From contig JASEFA010000002.1 of the NCBI GenBank assembly GCA_030019365.1, positions 183,525 to 247,524 on the forward strand: DNA of 64,000 bases, given 5' to 3'. The stretch comes from Bacillota bacterium. GTDB taxonomy: Bacteria > Bacillota > Sulfobacillia > JACIYH01. Within the stretch, counting starts at the first letter, position 1. Each line of letters opens with the position of its first letter. Both the position numbers and the translations under genes were made by a program. Under the pieces are notes generated by a model, which made no database searches, was not told the DNA's origin, and was given only the letters and a program-made list of their open reading frames with translations. Of this stretch, positions 34,221 through 42,393 are shown one piece after another.

Positions 34221-35230
34221 TTGCCCAGCCCCAGTTCCTTCAACGTATTTCGGTACGTGTTCAGTTCATCCTCCAGGAAGGCCTTGAGTTTATCTCCGGT
34301 CAGCAGAAACGGCTGCCAACTGTACTTCTGGAGGGCTTCCTTCCACGCGCTGGTCTCCACCATCTGGTGCAACATAGTCACCCAATATTGCAGCACATCC
34401 TGGGACACCTCCGGAGGGGCATAGAAACCGCGCCAGTTGCCGGAAATAAGATCAATCCCCGCCTCCGAACTGCTCGGGGTATCCGCATAGATACCGGACA
34501 ACCGTTCCTTCCCGAGGACGACAAGAGGACGGAGGGCGTGCGCTTCCGTGTACCCAGCAATCTCCCCAGCGTCACCCACAAAGGCGGTCGCGTGTCCACC
34601 CATGACAGCGGCTATCGCATCCGCGCCACCCTGGAAGGCAACATAGCGCACCTTCTTCGGGTCAATCCCTACCAACTTGCCCAACCGGGCCACCCGCACG
34701 TGGTCGAGCCCCCCCGGCGGCGAGCTACCCGCAAAGGAAATCGAGTCCGGTGACTTTCGCAGCGCTTCCAGAAGGTCAGCCATGCCGCGGTACGGCGCGT
34801 CTGCTTTCACACCGATCGTGCCGTAGTCGACGAACAGGGCCGCCACGGGGGTAATGTCCTTGTACGAGAACGGATAGTCCCCCAACGCCATCCGGCTCGT
34901 CAAGACGGTCGAGAAGGCGACCAAAACGTAGTTGTCCTTGCGGCGGTTGTTGACGATATCCGCCATGGCAGTCGCCCCGAACCCGCCCGGTTGGTTGGTG
35001 ACGGTGATCGGGACCTTGACCAGGCCAGTGTCCTGGAGCACTTTGGCGGTAGCGCGACAGGTCAGGTCCCAACCTCCGCCGGGGTTGGCGGGTGCGATAA
35101 ACGTGAGCGGCTGATCGGGATATGCAGGCTTCTTGGCCTCCTCGGTCTTTTGGGGCGAGCACGACGAACCCAACACGCCGATGGCAAGTATCACGCAGGC
35201 AACCAGCAAAAGGCCTCTGTGCTCTCTCAT
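34217..35230 (-). CDS. tctC: Tripartite tricarboxylate transporter binding lipoprotein TctC (second system)
   Basis: The 337-residue protein starts at an ATG behind GGGAGGG. Its signal peptide ends in the lipobox LGSSC. The mature part has the family motifs YPDQPLTFIAPANPGGGWDL and VAFQGGADAIAAVMGGHATA, and an extracytoplasmic fold is expected. TctC proteins with GGGWD usually bind carboxylates through that loop. It follows the HMG-CoA lyase gene by about 100 bases and overlaps tctB. Confidence 0.92.
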   Translation of the reverse strand: MREHRGLLLVACVILAIGVLGSSCSPQKTEEAKKPAYPDQPLTFIAPANPGGGWDLTCRATAKVLQDTGLVKVPITVTNQPGGFGATAMADIVNNRRKDNYVLVAFSTVLTSRMALGDYPFSYKDITPVAALFVDYGTIGVKADAPYRGMADLLEALRKSPDSISFAGSSPPGGLDHVRVARLGKLVGIDPKKVRYVAFQGGADAIAAVMGGHATAFVGDAGEIAGYTEAHALRPLVVLGKERLSGIYADTPSSSEAGIDLISGNWRGFYAPPEVSQDVLQYWVTMLHQMVETSAWKEALQKYSWQPFLLTGDKLKAFLEDELNTYRNTLKELGLGK

Positions 35231-35330
35231 GCCAAACCCTCCCTTGTGATGCCGCACGGAAGTGACTTCGCGACCAAAGAGCTACCGTATCCCACGCCTC
35301 CCGAGAACCCGCTTCCGCTCGAGTCTGCTC

Positions 35331-36269
35331 TCACCTCCCGGAGGCGGAGGGGACGCGTTGGAGTTGTGACCGCTTCCCCGCCTTCATGACCTGACCGGGT
35401 AAGGGATGGCCCACCATGGATTCCAGGTCACGTGCCACTGCGATGAGAATGTCCAGGTCGATCCCGGTTTGGACTCCCATCTCTTCGAGCATGTGGACCA
35501 CGTCTTCCGTGCACACGTTGCCAGTTGCACCCGGAGCAAAGGGACACCCGCCCAACCCTCCGATGGAGGCATCAAACGACATGCAACCTGCTTGGAGGCC
35601 AGCAAGGATGTTCGCCACACCCATGCCGCGGGTGTTATGGAAGTGTAAAGCCAGGGGCAGTCCACTCGCACACCGTTTCACGCTGGACACGAGGTTAGCC
35701 ACCTGGACCGGGTTGGCCATCCCAGTTGTGTCGGCGAGAGTAATGCCCGCAACGCCCAGCGAGAGTGCTGATTCCACCAGGGCCAGCACACGCTGCTCTG
35801 GCACGTGGCCTTCAAAGGGGCAGCCGAATGCCGTGGCGACACTGCACCAAACGGAAATGCCCTGGGACTTGCAAAACCCCGCTACCTCTCCGAGTTCGGC
35901 TAGGGACCGTGCCACCGACTTGCGTACATTTTGCTGGTTGAACGTCTCGCTAGCAGCGATTACGAAGTTAACCTCGTCAACCCCGGCCCGGGCCGCCCTT
36001 TGTGCGCCCCTGGCGTTGGCTACTAATCCCACGTACCCCACCGACGGATGCCGCTCAATGACTTCAAAGACCCGGTCCGTGTCTGCCATTTGCGGAACCA
36101 GATCCGGGTGCACGAACGAGCCAACTTCGATCTTGCGAAAGCCGCAGCGCGACAACGTACTCACCAGCCGCACCTTGCTGGGCAGGTCCAACAGGGTTTT
36201 CTCGTTCTGGAGGCCGTCGCGGGGCCCTACCTCTATCACCTCAGCCTGGCCGGGTAAGTTTAGCACCAT
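35331..36269 (-). CDS. Hydroxymethylglutaryl-CoA lyase-type enzyme
   Basis: The 312-residue protein is an HMGL-like aldolase of the DRE-TIM family. It contains VIEVGPRDGLQNEKT (catalytic Arg-Asp), ADTTGMANP, LALHFHNTRGMG with metal-binding histidines, and the active-site cysteine loop GGLGGCPFAPGATGNVCTED. These match true HMG-CoA lyases, which split 3-hydroxy-3-methylglutaryl-CoA into acetyl-CoA and acetoacetate. I prefer the ATG at 36269 behind GGGGGAG, about 35 bases after the CoA-transferase gene. Related lyases acting on other 3-hydroxyacyl-CoA esters cannot be excluded. Confidence 0.9.
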   Translation of the reverse strand: MVLNLPGQAEVIEVGPRDGLQNEKTLLDLPSKVRLVSTLSRCGFRKIEVGSFVHPDLVPQMADTDRVFEVIERHPSVGYVGLVANARGAQRAARAGVDEVNFVIAASETFNQQNVRKSVARSLAELGEVAGFCKSQGISVWCSVATAFGCPFEGHVPEQRVLALVESALSLGVAGITLADTTGMANPVQVANLVSSVKRCASGLPLALHFHNTRGMGVANILAGLQAGCMSFDASIGGLGGCPFAPGATGNVCTEDVVHMLEEMGVQTGIDLDILIAVARDLESMVGHPLPGQVMKAGKRSQLQRVPSASGR

Positions 36270-36303
36270 ACTGGCTCCCCCCACGCCAATCGCCCCGGGC
36301 AAC

Positions 36304-37500
36304 TCAGATCACGCCCTGTACCCTCAGGTCCTCGATTTCCGAGACACCCAGCCCAACAATTTCACGTAACACCTCGTCTGTGTGCTGACCCAGCGTAGGA
36401 CCGGCCCAGCGGATCTGTCCGGGTGTCAGGCTCAAAAACGGAACGACTCCCTGCATCGTCAGCCTGCCAAGCTCAGGATCATCCACACACGCGATAATAC
36501 CCCGATCGCGAAAGTGCGGCTCCTCAATGACGTCGCGTGCCGAGTTTACCGGGCCGGCGGGTACACCGGCGTTCCGCAACGTCTCGACAATCTCATCCCT
36601 GTAGTGAGACGAGGTCCAGCTGGCGATCAGGGCATCCAGCTCCGCCTGATGCTGGCCCCTGGCAACGTGGGTCGCGAACCGGGGATCGTCCGACAGCTCA
36701 GGCCGCCCCGTGACTTGCGCTAGCCGCCTGAACACTGTATCTGCGTTAGCTCCAATCACCACCCAACTCTGATCGGCAGTGGGGTAAATGTTGGAGGGAG
36801 CAATCCCCGCGGTTACCCCTCCCGTCCTCTCCCGGACGACGCCTAGCGCGGAGCACTCCACCAGAATACCTTCCATCACGGCCAGCACCGCATCCGTCAA
36901 CCCCACGTCCACAACCTGACCCTGCCCTTTCCGGTCAGACCTCGTCTTGAGCGCCAGGACCGCACCCAGTGCTCCGAAGAGTCCGGCCAGGGTGTCCCCT
37001 ATGCTCACGCCGACGCGGACCGGCGGGCGGTCCGGGTACCCGGCGATGTACCGCAGACCGGCCATGGCCTCTGCCACGCTTGCAAAGCCCGCGTGGGCTC
37101 GATAGGGACCCGTTTGCCCGAATCCCGAGATGCGGACCACGATCAGGCCCGGGTTCAAGTCTCTAACCTCAGCGTAGCCAAGCCCCCATTTCTCGAGAGT
37201 GCCGGGCCGAAAGTTCTCGACCAGAACATCGCTGGCACCCGCCAGCGTCCGGACCAATTCCACCCCGCGCGGATGCCTGAGGTCTATCGTAACCGACTTC
37301 TTGTTACGCCCGATAACGGACCACCAGTAGGACCGTCCTGGAACCCCGCTGGGGAGGCCCCACTGGCGCATCGGGTCCCCTGCCTGCGGAGGTTCAATCT
37401 TGATAACCTCTGCCCCGAAGTCGGCTAACAGCATCCCGCAGTACGGTCCAGCGATGAAGCTACCCAGTTCAATCACACGCACGCCGTTGAGCGGACCCAC
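36304..37500 (-). CDS. CaiB/BaiF family (class III) CoA-transferase
   Basis: The 398-residue protein begins NGVRVIELGSFIAGPYCGML and has the conserved DFGAEVIKIEPPQAGDPMR, DLRHPRGVELV and VLVENFRPGTLEKWGLGY; the active-site aspartate of the family follows in the expected region near MEGILVE. It would load CoA onto the acid imported by TctABC, feeding the HMG-CoA lyase gene next door. The GTG at 37500 lies behind AAGGAGGGTTCATC. A longer frame to 37611 would cross the -24/-12 promoter and is rejected. Confidence 0.9.
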   Translation of the reverse strand: MGPLNGVRVIELGSFIAGPYCGMLLADFGAEVIKIEPPQAGDPMRQWGLPSGVPGRSYWWSVIGRNKKSVTIDLRHPRGVELVRTLAGASDVLVENFRPGTLEKWGLGYAEVRDLNPGLIVVRISGFGQTGPYRAHAGFASVAEAMAGLRYIAGYPDRPPVRVGVSIGDTLAGLFGALGAVLALKTRSDRKGQGQVVDVGLTDAVLAVMEGILVECSALGVVRERTGGVTAGIAPSNIYPTADQSWVVIGANADTVFRRLAQVTGRPELSDDPRFATHVARGQHQAELDALIASWTSSHYRDEIVETLRNAGVPAGPVNSARDVIEEPHFRDRGIIACVDDPELGRLTMQGVVPFLSLTPGQIRWAGPTLGQHTDEVLREIVGLGVSEIEDLRVQGVI

Positions 37501-37553
37501 GATGAACCCTCCTTGAGCAGCCCCAGGCGGATCTTCCGTCCGCTGCGGGTTGG

Positions 37554-37569
37554 CGCAAGAAGCGTGCCG
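37554..37569 (-). promoter_or_regulatory. Sigma-54 (-24/-12) promoter of the CaiB-HMG-CoA lyase-Tct operon
   Basis: The minus strand reads CGGCACGCTTCTTGCG, matching the -24/-12 consensus except for the first and last base. Transcription would begin near 37542, about 40 bases before the GTG of the CoA-transferase gene. Element spacing matches that of the first operon promoter at 25439-25454. Confidence 0.88.
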
Positions 37570-37675
37570 GCCGGAGCCGCCCAGCCAGTACCGTTCGCAC
37601 CTGGCCGGCACCAGTTTAAGAAGTCCGACAGATGGACGTCCGCACCGCCATGTTGCAGGCGGTTAACACACATAG

Positions 37676-37697
37676 CTGAAACATTTCAGTAATGAAA
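37676..37697. promoter_or_regulatory. Palindromic candidate activator sites of the second sigma-54 operon
   Basis: CTGAAACATTTCAG (37676-37689) is a perfect palindrome with a two-base centre. It overlaps a second inverted pair, TTTCA-GTAA-TGAAA (37684-37697), giving three alternating half-sites. They end one base before the activator stop codon and lie about 107-128 bases upstream of the -24/-12 promoter. Confidence 0.7.
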
Positions 37698-39659
37698 CTA
37701 GGGTCCCTTGAGCCTCCTCCACAGGGTCGTGCGGCTCACCCCTAACATGCGGGCAGCCACCCGCCGATTGCCTCCCGCGGCGGCTAGCGCCTCCTCGGCA
37801 ACCTGTCTCAAGTACGCATCCCTGAGCCTACGCAAGTCGGCCTGGTCGAAGCTGCGGGGGCGGTCGAGGTCGCCGGGAGGGTACCTGTTACCTGCTCCCT
37901 CTCCCGACGCAACCATGCCCAGCTGCGCGGCCAGGTCTGTTACGATGGATACCAGGTCGCGGGGTGACGGAACCCTGCCATCAAGAATGACGACCAGGTT
38001 GTCGACGAAATTCTCAAGCTCTCGTACGTTACCAGGCCACCTGTACGCACGCAACGGGCAAGCGATCGCCTGAAGCCTAGCCGCCTCAAGGAGTTCAGTG
38101 CTAGCCGACGGCCGTTTGGACAAAAGGTGTCCAATGAGAGGTTGCAGGTCCTCCATTCGCTCGCGCAGGGGCGGTACGTGAACGCGCAGTACCGCCAGTC
38201 GATAGAAGAGGTCCTCACGAAAAGCCCCTCCCTGTACCCGGCGCTTGAGGTCCTGGTTTGTGGCCGCAATGACGCGTACGTCCACCGGTACAAGGCTGGT
38301 CCCTCCCACCCGCATCACTTCTCGCTCTTGGAGAACCCTCAGCAATTTCGCTTGCAGGGAGGGGGATAACTCGCTGATCTCGTCAAGGAAAATCGTCCCT
38401 CGGTGGGCCATCTCAAAGAGGCCCTCCTTACCGCCCCGGCGTGCTCCGCTAAACGCTCCTTCTTCATATCCGAACAGCTCACTTTCCAACAGGTTTTCTG
38501 GTAAGGCAGCGCAGTTGATGGCAACGAACGGACCGCCCGCTCGACAGCTGGCGTTGTGAATCCCCTGGGCCAGAAGTTCTTTCCCCACACCGCTTTCGCC
38601 GGTTATCAGGACGGTCAGGTCGCACGCCGCGAACTGAGATGCCATCCGAATAACCTTCCGCATTATCTGGCTTTCGTAAACGATATCTGACAGGCTAATG
38701 CGAGCCACGAATCCCTTCCGTCGGTGCAACCGCCTGAGTTCCTCGGTCGCCCGTTCCACAGTGGAAGCTTCAAGGAAGGTGGCCACCGCACCCGCGAGCT
38801 GGCCGCTCACCACTACCGGCACTCGATTGGTAACTATCGTCACGGAACCAACCTGCTGGACCTGATTAATCTCGGCCTCGCCGGTTGTCAGAACACGATC
38901 CATACGACTATTGTCTATAACGTGAGAGGCCTTGCGTCCAATCACCTCCGTCGCACGCAGGCCCAGAATGCGCTCCGCTGCGGGGTTGAAATGGGTGATG
39001 ACCCCTTCCTTGTCAGTGGCCAAGATACCGCCAAACGTGAAGTTGAGCACAGTCCGTAATTCTTCGGTTTTCGCCAGTTCGCGATAACGCGAAAGGGCGA
39101 CCTCTACGGCGGTCCTCACGGCGAGCCGGATACTTTCCCCACAGTAGATCAGGGAACATCGCATGCCGTATTCCCGGCCGACTTCGCACGGATAACTGGA
39201 TCCCACGACAGTGGCACACCCCTTGCTGCGGGCCGCAGCCAGTTTCTCGTGCAGTTCGCGGGGATCACAGTATACCACCTCTTCCACTGGCACAGGCACC
39301 AGGTCCAGCACGTCGGCAAGCCCTTCTATGGGCTGCTCGAAGCTGACCACAGCAACGCTACCGCCCGCGGAAGAAGCCCGCTTGATCGCACGCATCAGGT
39401 CAAAGGCGCTGACCGGGATGCCCACCACGGGCAACTGCACGTGCCGTCTCAACAGGCGGACGTTCGCTCCCCCGCTGACGAACACGTCCGCCTCGCCCCG
39501 GTCCTCGAGATCCCGGGCGATCTCAACAGCTCGATTCAGGCGTGCATCGTAGACGCGCACCTGCACCTGAGCCCCCAGATCTGCTGCGGGCGTGACGTTG
39601 CGGAAAAGATCCGCCAGTTCGCGGTAACCCATGGCAGCCACCCTGACCACCATCGTCAA
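37698..39659 (-). CDS. PrpR-type sigma-54-dependent transcriptional activator (second)
   Basis: The 653-residue protein has the same layout as the activator at 25591-27522. It has a PrpR_N sensory domain (VFVSGGANVRLLRRHVQLPV), a PAS domain (FNPAAERILGLRATEVIGR), an AAA+ domain with GESGVGKE and GTIFLDEI, and a Fis-type C-terminal helix-turn-helix (RVAARMLGVSRTTLWRRL). The sigma-54 contact loop is GAFSGA rather than GAFTGA. It lies just upstream of and co-directional with the CaiB operon and probably senses the imported acid or its CoA ester. A linker rich in proline and glycine precedes the helix-turn-helix. Confidence 0.92.
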   Translation of the reverse strand: MTMVVRVAAMGYRELADLFRNVTPAADLGAQVQVRVYDARLNRAVEIARDLEDRGEADVFVSGGANVRLLRRHVQLPVVGIPVSAFDLMRAIKRASSAGGSVAVVSFEQPIEGLADVLDLVPVPVEEVVYCDPRELHEKLAAARSKGCATVVGSSYPCEVGREYGMRCSLIYCGESIRLAVRTAVEVALSRYRELAKTEELRTVLNFTFGGILATDKEGVITHFNPAAERILGLRATEVIGRKASHVIDNSRMDRVLTTGEAEINQVQQVGSVTIVTNRVPVVVSGQLAGAVATFLEASTVERATEELRRLHRRKGFVARISLSDIVYESQIMRKVIRMASQFAACDLTVLITGESGVGKELLAQGIHNASCRAGGPFVAINCAALPENLLESELFGYEEGAFSGARRGGKEGLFEMAHRGTIFLDEISELSPSLQAKLLRVLQEREVMRVGGTSLVPVDVRVIAATNQDLKRRVQGGAFREDLFYRLAVLRVHVPPLRERMEDLQPLIGHLLSKRPSASTELLEAARLQAIACPLRAYRWPGNVRELENFVDNLVVILDGRVPSPRDLVSIVTDLAAQLGMVASGEGAGNRYPPGDLDRPRSFDQADLRRLRDAYLRQVAEEALAAAGGNRRVAARMLGVSRTTLWRRLKGP

Positions 39660-39761
39660 CGCGTCCTCCTCACTCGTCCTGCATGGGCAGCCGCACCCTC
39701 AGGGTTGGGGGAGAGGTTCTTCGCAGGCGTCCCGTTCTCCTTTGTGACCGCACTACGCAAT

Positions 39762-39788
39762 CCCCACATTCGCGCAACAAATGCGGGG
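39762..39788. promoter_or_regulatory. Inverted repeat upstream of the second activator gene
   Basis: CCCCACATT and AATGCGGGG form a nine-base stem with one mismatch around a nine-base loop. AATGC also pairs with GCATT at 39792-39796. It lies about 100 bases before the activator start and could be an operator or a hairpin. Between 39660 and 40179 the only other signal is the fragment entered below. Confidence 0.35.
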
Positions 39789-39839
39789 TCTGCATTTCGT
39801 CCGCACAGCAGCCTCGAATGGCCGCAGGAAGGATAACAG

Positions 39840-39956
39840 CTAAACTCCCGAGGCCAGTTCCTCGACCTTGACGCCGCGGCTGACCAGGTAGTTCTTGATG
39901 GCATCCGGCTCGGGGAAGTGTTTCTTCGCCAGTTCCAGGTGCTCCCATCTCAGTGT
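39840..39956 (-). pseudogene. Unassigned C-terminal coding remnant
   Basis: A minus-strand frame ending in TAG at 39840-39842 reads LRWEHLELAKKHFPEPDAIK, then NYLVSRGVKVEELASGV. This has the composition of real coding sequence. Upstream the same frame becomes arginine-rich without family character, so the gene appears truncated. I could not assign a family. It may belong to the same decayed island as the MNT/HEPN remnants that follow. Confidence 0.35.
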
Positions 39957-40179
39957 TTTGGCGGATTGCCCGTGCTTGCTCGCTCTCCCTCGGGTTCTCG
40001 AGTCCCTGTGGCCCCGGTTGGCAGCCTTGGGCGGCTCCCCGCCACGTTTGCCTCCAACTACCCTATCATGTCTCGCTGGGTCCCGTCTGGGGCCTACATT
40101 CCTTCGTCCTATCTTCTGGAGGCAGGCGGGGGTCCGGCTACTTCACGAGGGGGTCGCGCAGCTTCCTGGCGCCCCAATG

Positions 40180-40341
40180 TAACACGCTCGAATCCGGCCT
40201 TCTCTGCCGCTTGCTGAGCAAGCCAGCAGGCCTGACGTGGGGGCACACCCTGGTCCCGGGCCAAGCTTCGCCCCGCACGCGATCATCCTCTGCGTACCTG
40301 AGCCACCTGCGCACCTCTGCCAGGTGTTCAGCGTCGCTCAT
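40180..40341 (-). pseudogene. HEPN-domain protein remnant
   Basis: From an ATG at 40341 the frame reads SDAEHLAEVRRWLRYAEDD, the usual start of HEPN proteins paired with nucleotidyltransferases. After about 25 codons a frameshift leads to PRQACWLAQQAAEKA, which is the next conserved HEPN helix. The sequence then loses similarity. The start overlaps the end of the MNT remnant by 14 bases, the standard toxin-antitoxin arrangement. The gene is inactive as read. Confidence 0.7.
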
Positions 40342-40561
40342 ATACGACCTTCCCTTCCCGTAAGGCCGCTCGCAGTACCGACCCCACCAGATGCCCCCGT
40401 CGCCTGATTTCGTCCGGATCAGTCGGAATGACGTCGACTGGCACCGGAAGGTCGCCCACGGCACGTAGCATGGCTACCAACGTCTGTCGCTTATCTCTCA
40501 CTTGGGGGAGAACTACCAGGACGCCAAAAGGTGGGTGACCCTGCTCACCCGGCACCCGCGA
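40328..40561 (-). pseudogene. MNT-type nucleotidyltransferase remnant (partner of HEPN)
   Basis: The C-terminal part is well preserved: VLVVLPQVRDKRQTLVAMLR, then PVPVDVIPTDPDEIRRRGHL and REGKVVYERR at the stop. Just before it the expected GSRARGE-x-DSD-D catalytic motif is degraded to SRVPGEQGHPPFG, so the metal-binding aspartates are gone. There is no proper start codon. It is a dead MNT antitoxin or adenylyltransferase gene. Confidence 0.7.
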
Positions 40562-40883
40562 CTGGTTCCGTTCGAGACAACTTGTCTCCGGGTTAGAGCC
40601 TCCCAAGACGGGCCACAGGGGTAGCAGAAGAGGCCGGCCGGACACGGCGTCCTCTGAGGTGGACCGGGCGCCGGGACGCCGCCGGGACGCGTCGCACCGC
40701 CGGGACGCGTCGTTGACACGTGGACGCGCCAGCGCTTACCATGTCAGCGGGAGGAAGTGAAGGTTACGGTTCGCCCCGAGAAGCACCACCGGGAGAACCG
40801 AGCCCCCCGCGCCGACTGCGCGGTGCGGCCGAGTCTGGCCACCGCCAGCCGCCGCACCTGCCCGGGAAAGGGAGAGATGGTCC
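40562..40883. other. Gap upstream of the membrane-protein gene, with GC-rich direct repeats
   Basis: No gene is supported in these 322 bases. CGCCGGGACGCGTCG occurs twice (about 40678-40713) next to a shorter CGCCGGGACGCC unit. A promoter-like sequence follows at 40713-40742. Confidence 0.5.
40713..40742 (+). promoter_or_regulatory. Sigma-70-type promoter candidate
   Basis: TTGACA (40713-40718) and TACCAT (40737-40742) are separated by 18 bases. The -35 box is perfect and the -10 box matches TATAAT at four positions. It would drive the membrane-protein gene at 40884 through a leader of about 130 bases. Confidence 0.5.
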
Positions 40884-41258
40884 ATGAGGCCGGAGGCCGA
40901 GTTCAAGGCTCAGGTCCTTACCGCGGTGGTGAGCGGAGTCCTGATCGTAGTCGTCATGGGGGTCGTAATCTGGAAGCTCACTCTCTCACCCCTCTACCTG
41001 GTGCCGGTGATTGTAGCGGTCGCGCTATGGCCCCTGAGCCTGGTCTTCTACCGGCGTCAGATCACGTCCCAGCCCTCATCCAGGCCTCCCGTGCTGCTGT
41101 CAGTGATCGGCTGGGCGGTGATCTCCGCCACCGTGCTGCTCGTGAACTACTGGGAGGAAGGCCGCATCACCTGGGCGGTCTATCCGACAGCGGGGGCATT
41201 GCTGTGGCCGGTTTGCACGGTCCTGTATGCCAGACTTGTGGACTATTTCGGTCGCTGA
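40884..41258 (+). CDS. Small integral membrane protein, unknown function
   Basis: The 124-residue protein has four predicted helices: residues about 12-30 (TAVVSGVLIVVVMGVVIW), 35-52, 68-86 (VLLSVIGWAVISATVLLVNY) and 95-116. Short polar loops separate them and the N-terminus is charged. The ATG follows GGGAGAGATGGTCC. No family could be recognised. It is followed after about 130 bases by yhaM, in the same direction, but no functional link is apparent. Confidence 0.65.
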   Translation: MRPEAEFKAQVLTAVVSGVLIVVVMGVVIWKLTLSPLYLVPVIVAVALWPLSLVFYRRQITSQPSSRPPVLLSVIGWAVISATVLLVNYWEEGRITWAVYPTAGALLWPVCTVLYARLVDYFGR

Positions 41259-41386
41259 CCGCAAGAACAATGCGCCAGCGGCGGCGTTCGCCGACGGCTG
41301 ATGACGGGACAGGTGTGATACCATGTCCGTGCAGCGCGCCGGGATGGCGGCCGCCGCGATAGTGTGCAGTGCGGGGGTGCGGACGA

Positions 41387-42328
41387 TTGAGCAGAACGTT
41401 TGTGAACCAGCTGCGGGATGGGGACGCCGTCGAGGCCGTGATGCAGGTGCGCCGGGTGGCGGTACAGGCCTACCGCAACCGGGACGGCGCCTTCCTGCGG
41501 CTGCGCCTGGGAGACCGTACCGGCGAGATCGAAGCCCGGCTCTGGGACTTCAACTGGCAGAAGCAGTCCGTCCCGGCGGTGGGCGATCTGATCAGTGTGG
41601 TGGGGCAGGTCACCACGTACCAGGAGGCCCTGGAGCTGCACATCCAGGGCTTTGCCGCCGTCCCCTGGGAAGAGGCCGACCCCGCCGACTATCTGCCGGT
41701 TACGCCCCGTGATCGGACGGCCCTGCTCGTCGAGATCCGGGCCGCGGCGGCAACGGTGGAGAACCCCCATCTTGCCGCCCTGCTGGATTCCTTCTTCTCG
41801 GACGGGACATGGGTGGCCGCCTTCACTACCGCGCCGGCGGCGAAGATGAACCACCACGCGTACATCGGTGGCCTGCTCGAGCACACCGCGAACCTGGCGC
41901 GGGCCGTTCCCGTGCTGGTGCAGAACTACCCCCAGGCCGACCGCGACCTGCTCCTGACCGGAGTCATCCTGCACGACGTGGGGAAGATCGAGGAATACAC
42001 CTGGGATCGCTTCATCGGGGTAAGCGACCGGGGCCGCCTGCTGGGTCACATCGTGCTGGGGCTGGAGGCCGTGAGCCGCCGCATGGAGGCCATCCCCGGG
42101 TTCCCGCAGACGCTGCGCGACAGGCTGCTCCACATTATTACCAGCCACCACGGCAGGTACGAGTGGCAGTCTCCCAAGCGGCCCAAGTTCCTGGAGGCCT
42201 GCCTGGTGCACCACCTCGATCTCCTGGACGGCGAGGCCCATAAGTTCGTCCCCACGGCGGTCTCGCCCGAAGAAGGCTGGGAGTGGGTGGATCGCCTCGA
42301 CCGCTGGGTGTACCGCGGCCCTAGTTGA
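41387..42328 (+). CDS. yhaM: YhaM-like 3'-5' exoribonuclease (OB-fold plus HD domain)
   Basis: The protein of about 313 residues has an N-terminal nucleic-acid-binding OB-fold (AYRNRDGAFLRLRLGDRTGE, ARLWDF) and a C-terminal HD hydrolase domain. The HD domain carries metal ligands in GLLEHTAN, ILHDVGK and ITSHHGR. YhaM of Bacillus subtilis and CBF1 of Staphylococcus aureus have this layout and degrade RNA or single-stranded DNA from the 3' end. The start TTG (41387, LSRTFVNQL) matches relatives; a GTG at 41369 is possible. A decayed copy of its 3' part lies at 31941-32160. Confidence 0.88.
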   Translation: MSRTFVNQLRDGDAVEAVMQVRRVAVQAYRNRDGAFLRLRLGDRTGEIEARLWDFNWQKQSVPAVGDLISVVGQVTTYQEALELHIQGFAAVPWEEADPADYLPVTPRDRTALLVEIRAAAATVENPHLAALLDSFFSDGTWVAAFTTAPAAKMNHHAYIGGLLEHTANLARAVPVLVQNYPQADRDLLLTGVILHDVGKIEEYTWDRFIGVSDRGRLLGHIVLGLEAVSRRMEAIPGFPQTLRDRLLHIITSHHGRYEWQSPKRPKFLEACLVHHLDLLDGEAHKFVPTAVSPEEGWEWVDRLDRWVYRGPS

Positions 42329-42372
42329 GTTCCGCCGCGGCCCCAGGTGAGTTCTACCGCGGCCCCGCATCT
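42310..42372. repeat. Imperfect 22-bp tandem repeats at the end of yhaM
   Basis: Three successive copies of a unit like CCGCGGCCC-N5-GAGTTC follow one another (TACCGCGGCCCTAGTTGAGTT, then CGCCGCGGCCCCAGGTGAGTT, then TACCGCGGCCCC). The first copy contains the yhaM stop codon, so the repeats sit across the gene end and the spacer before the RDD gene. Confidence 0.6.
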
Positions 42373-42393
42373 CGGGACTAAGGGGGGTATACC

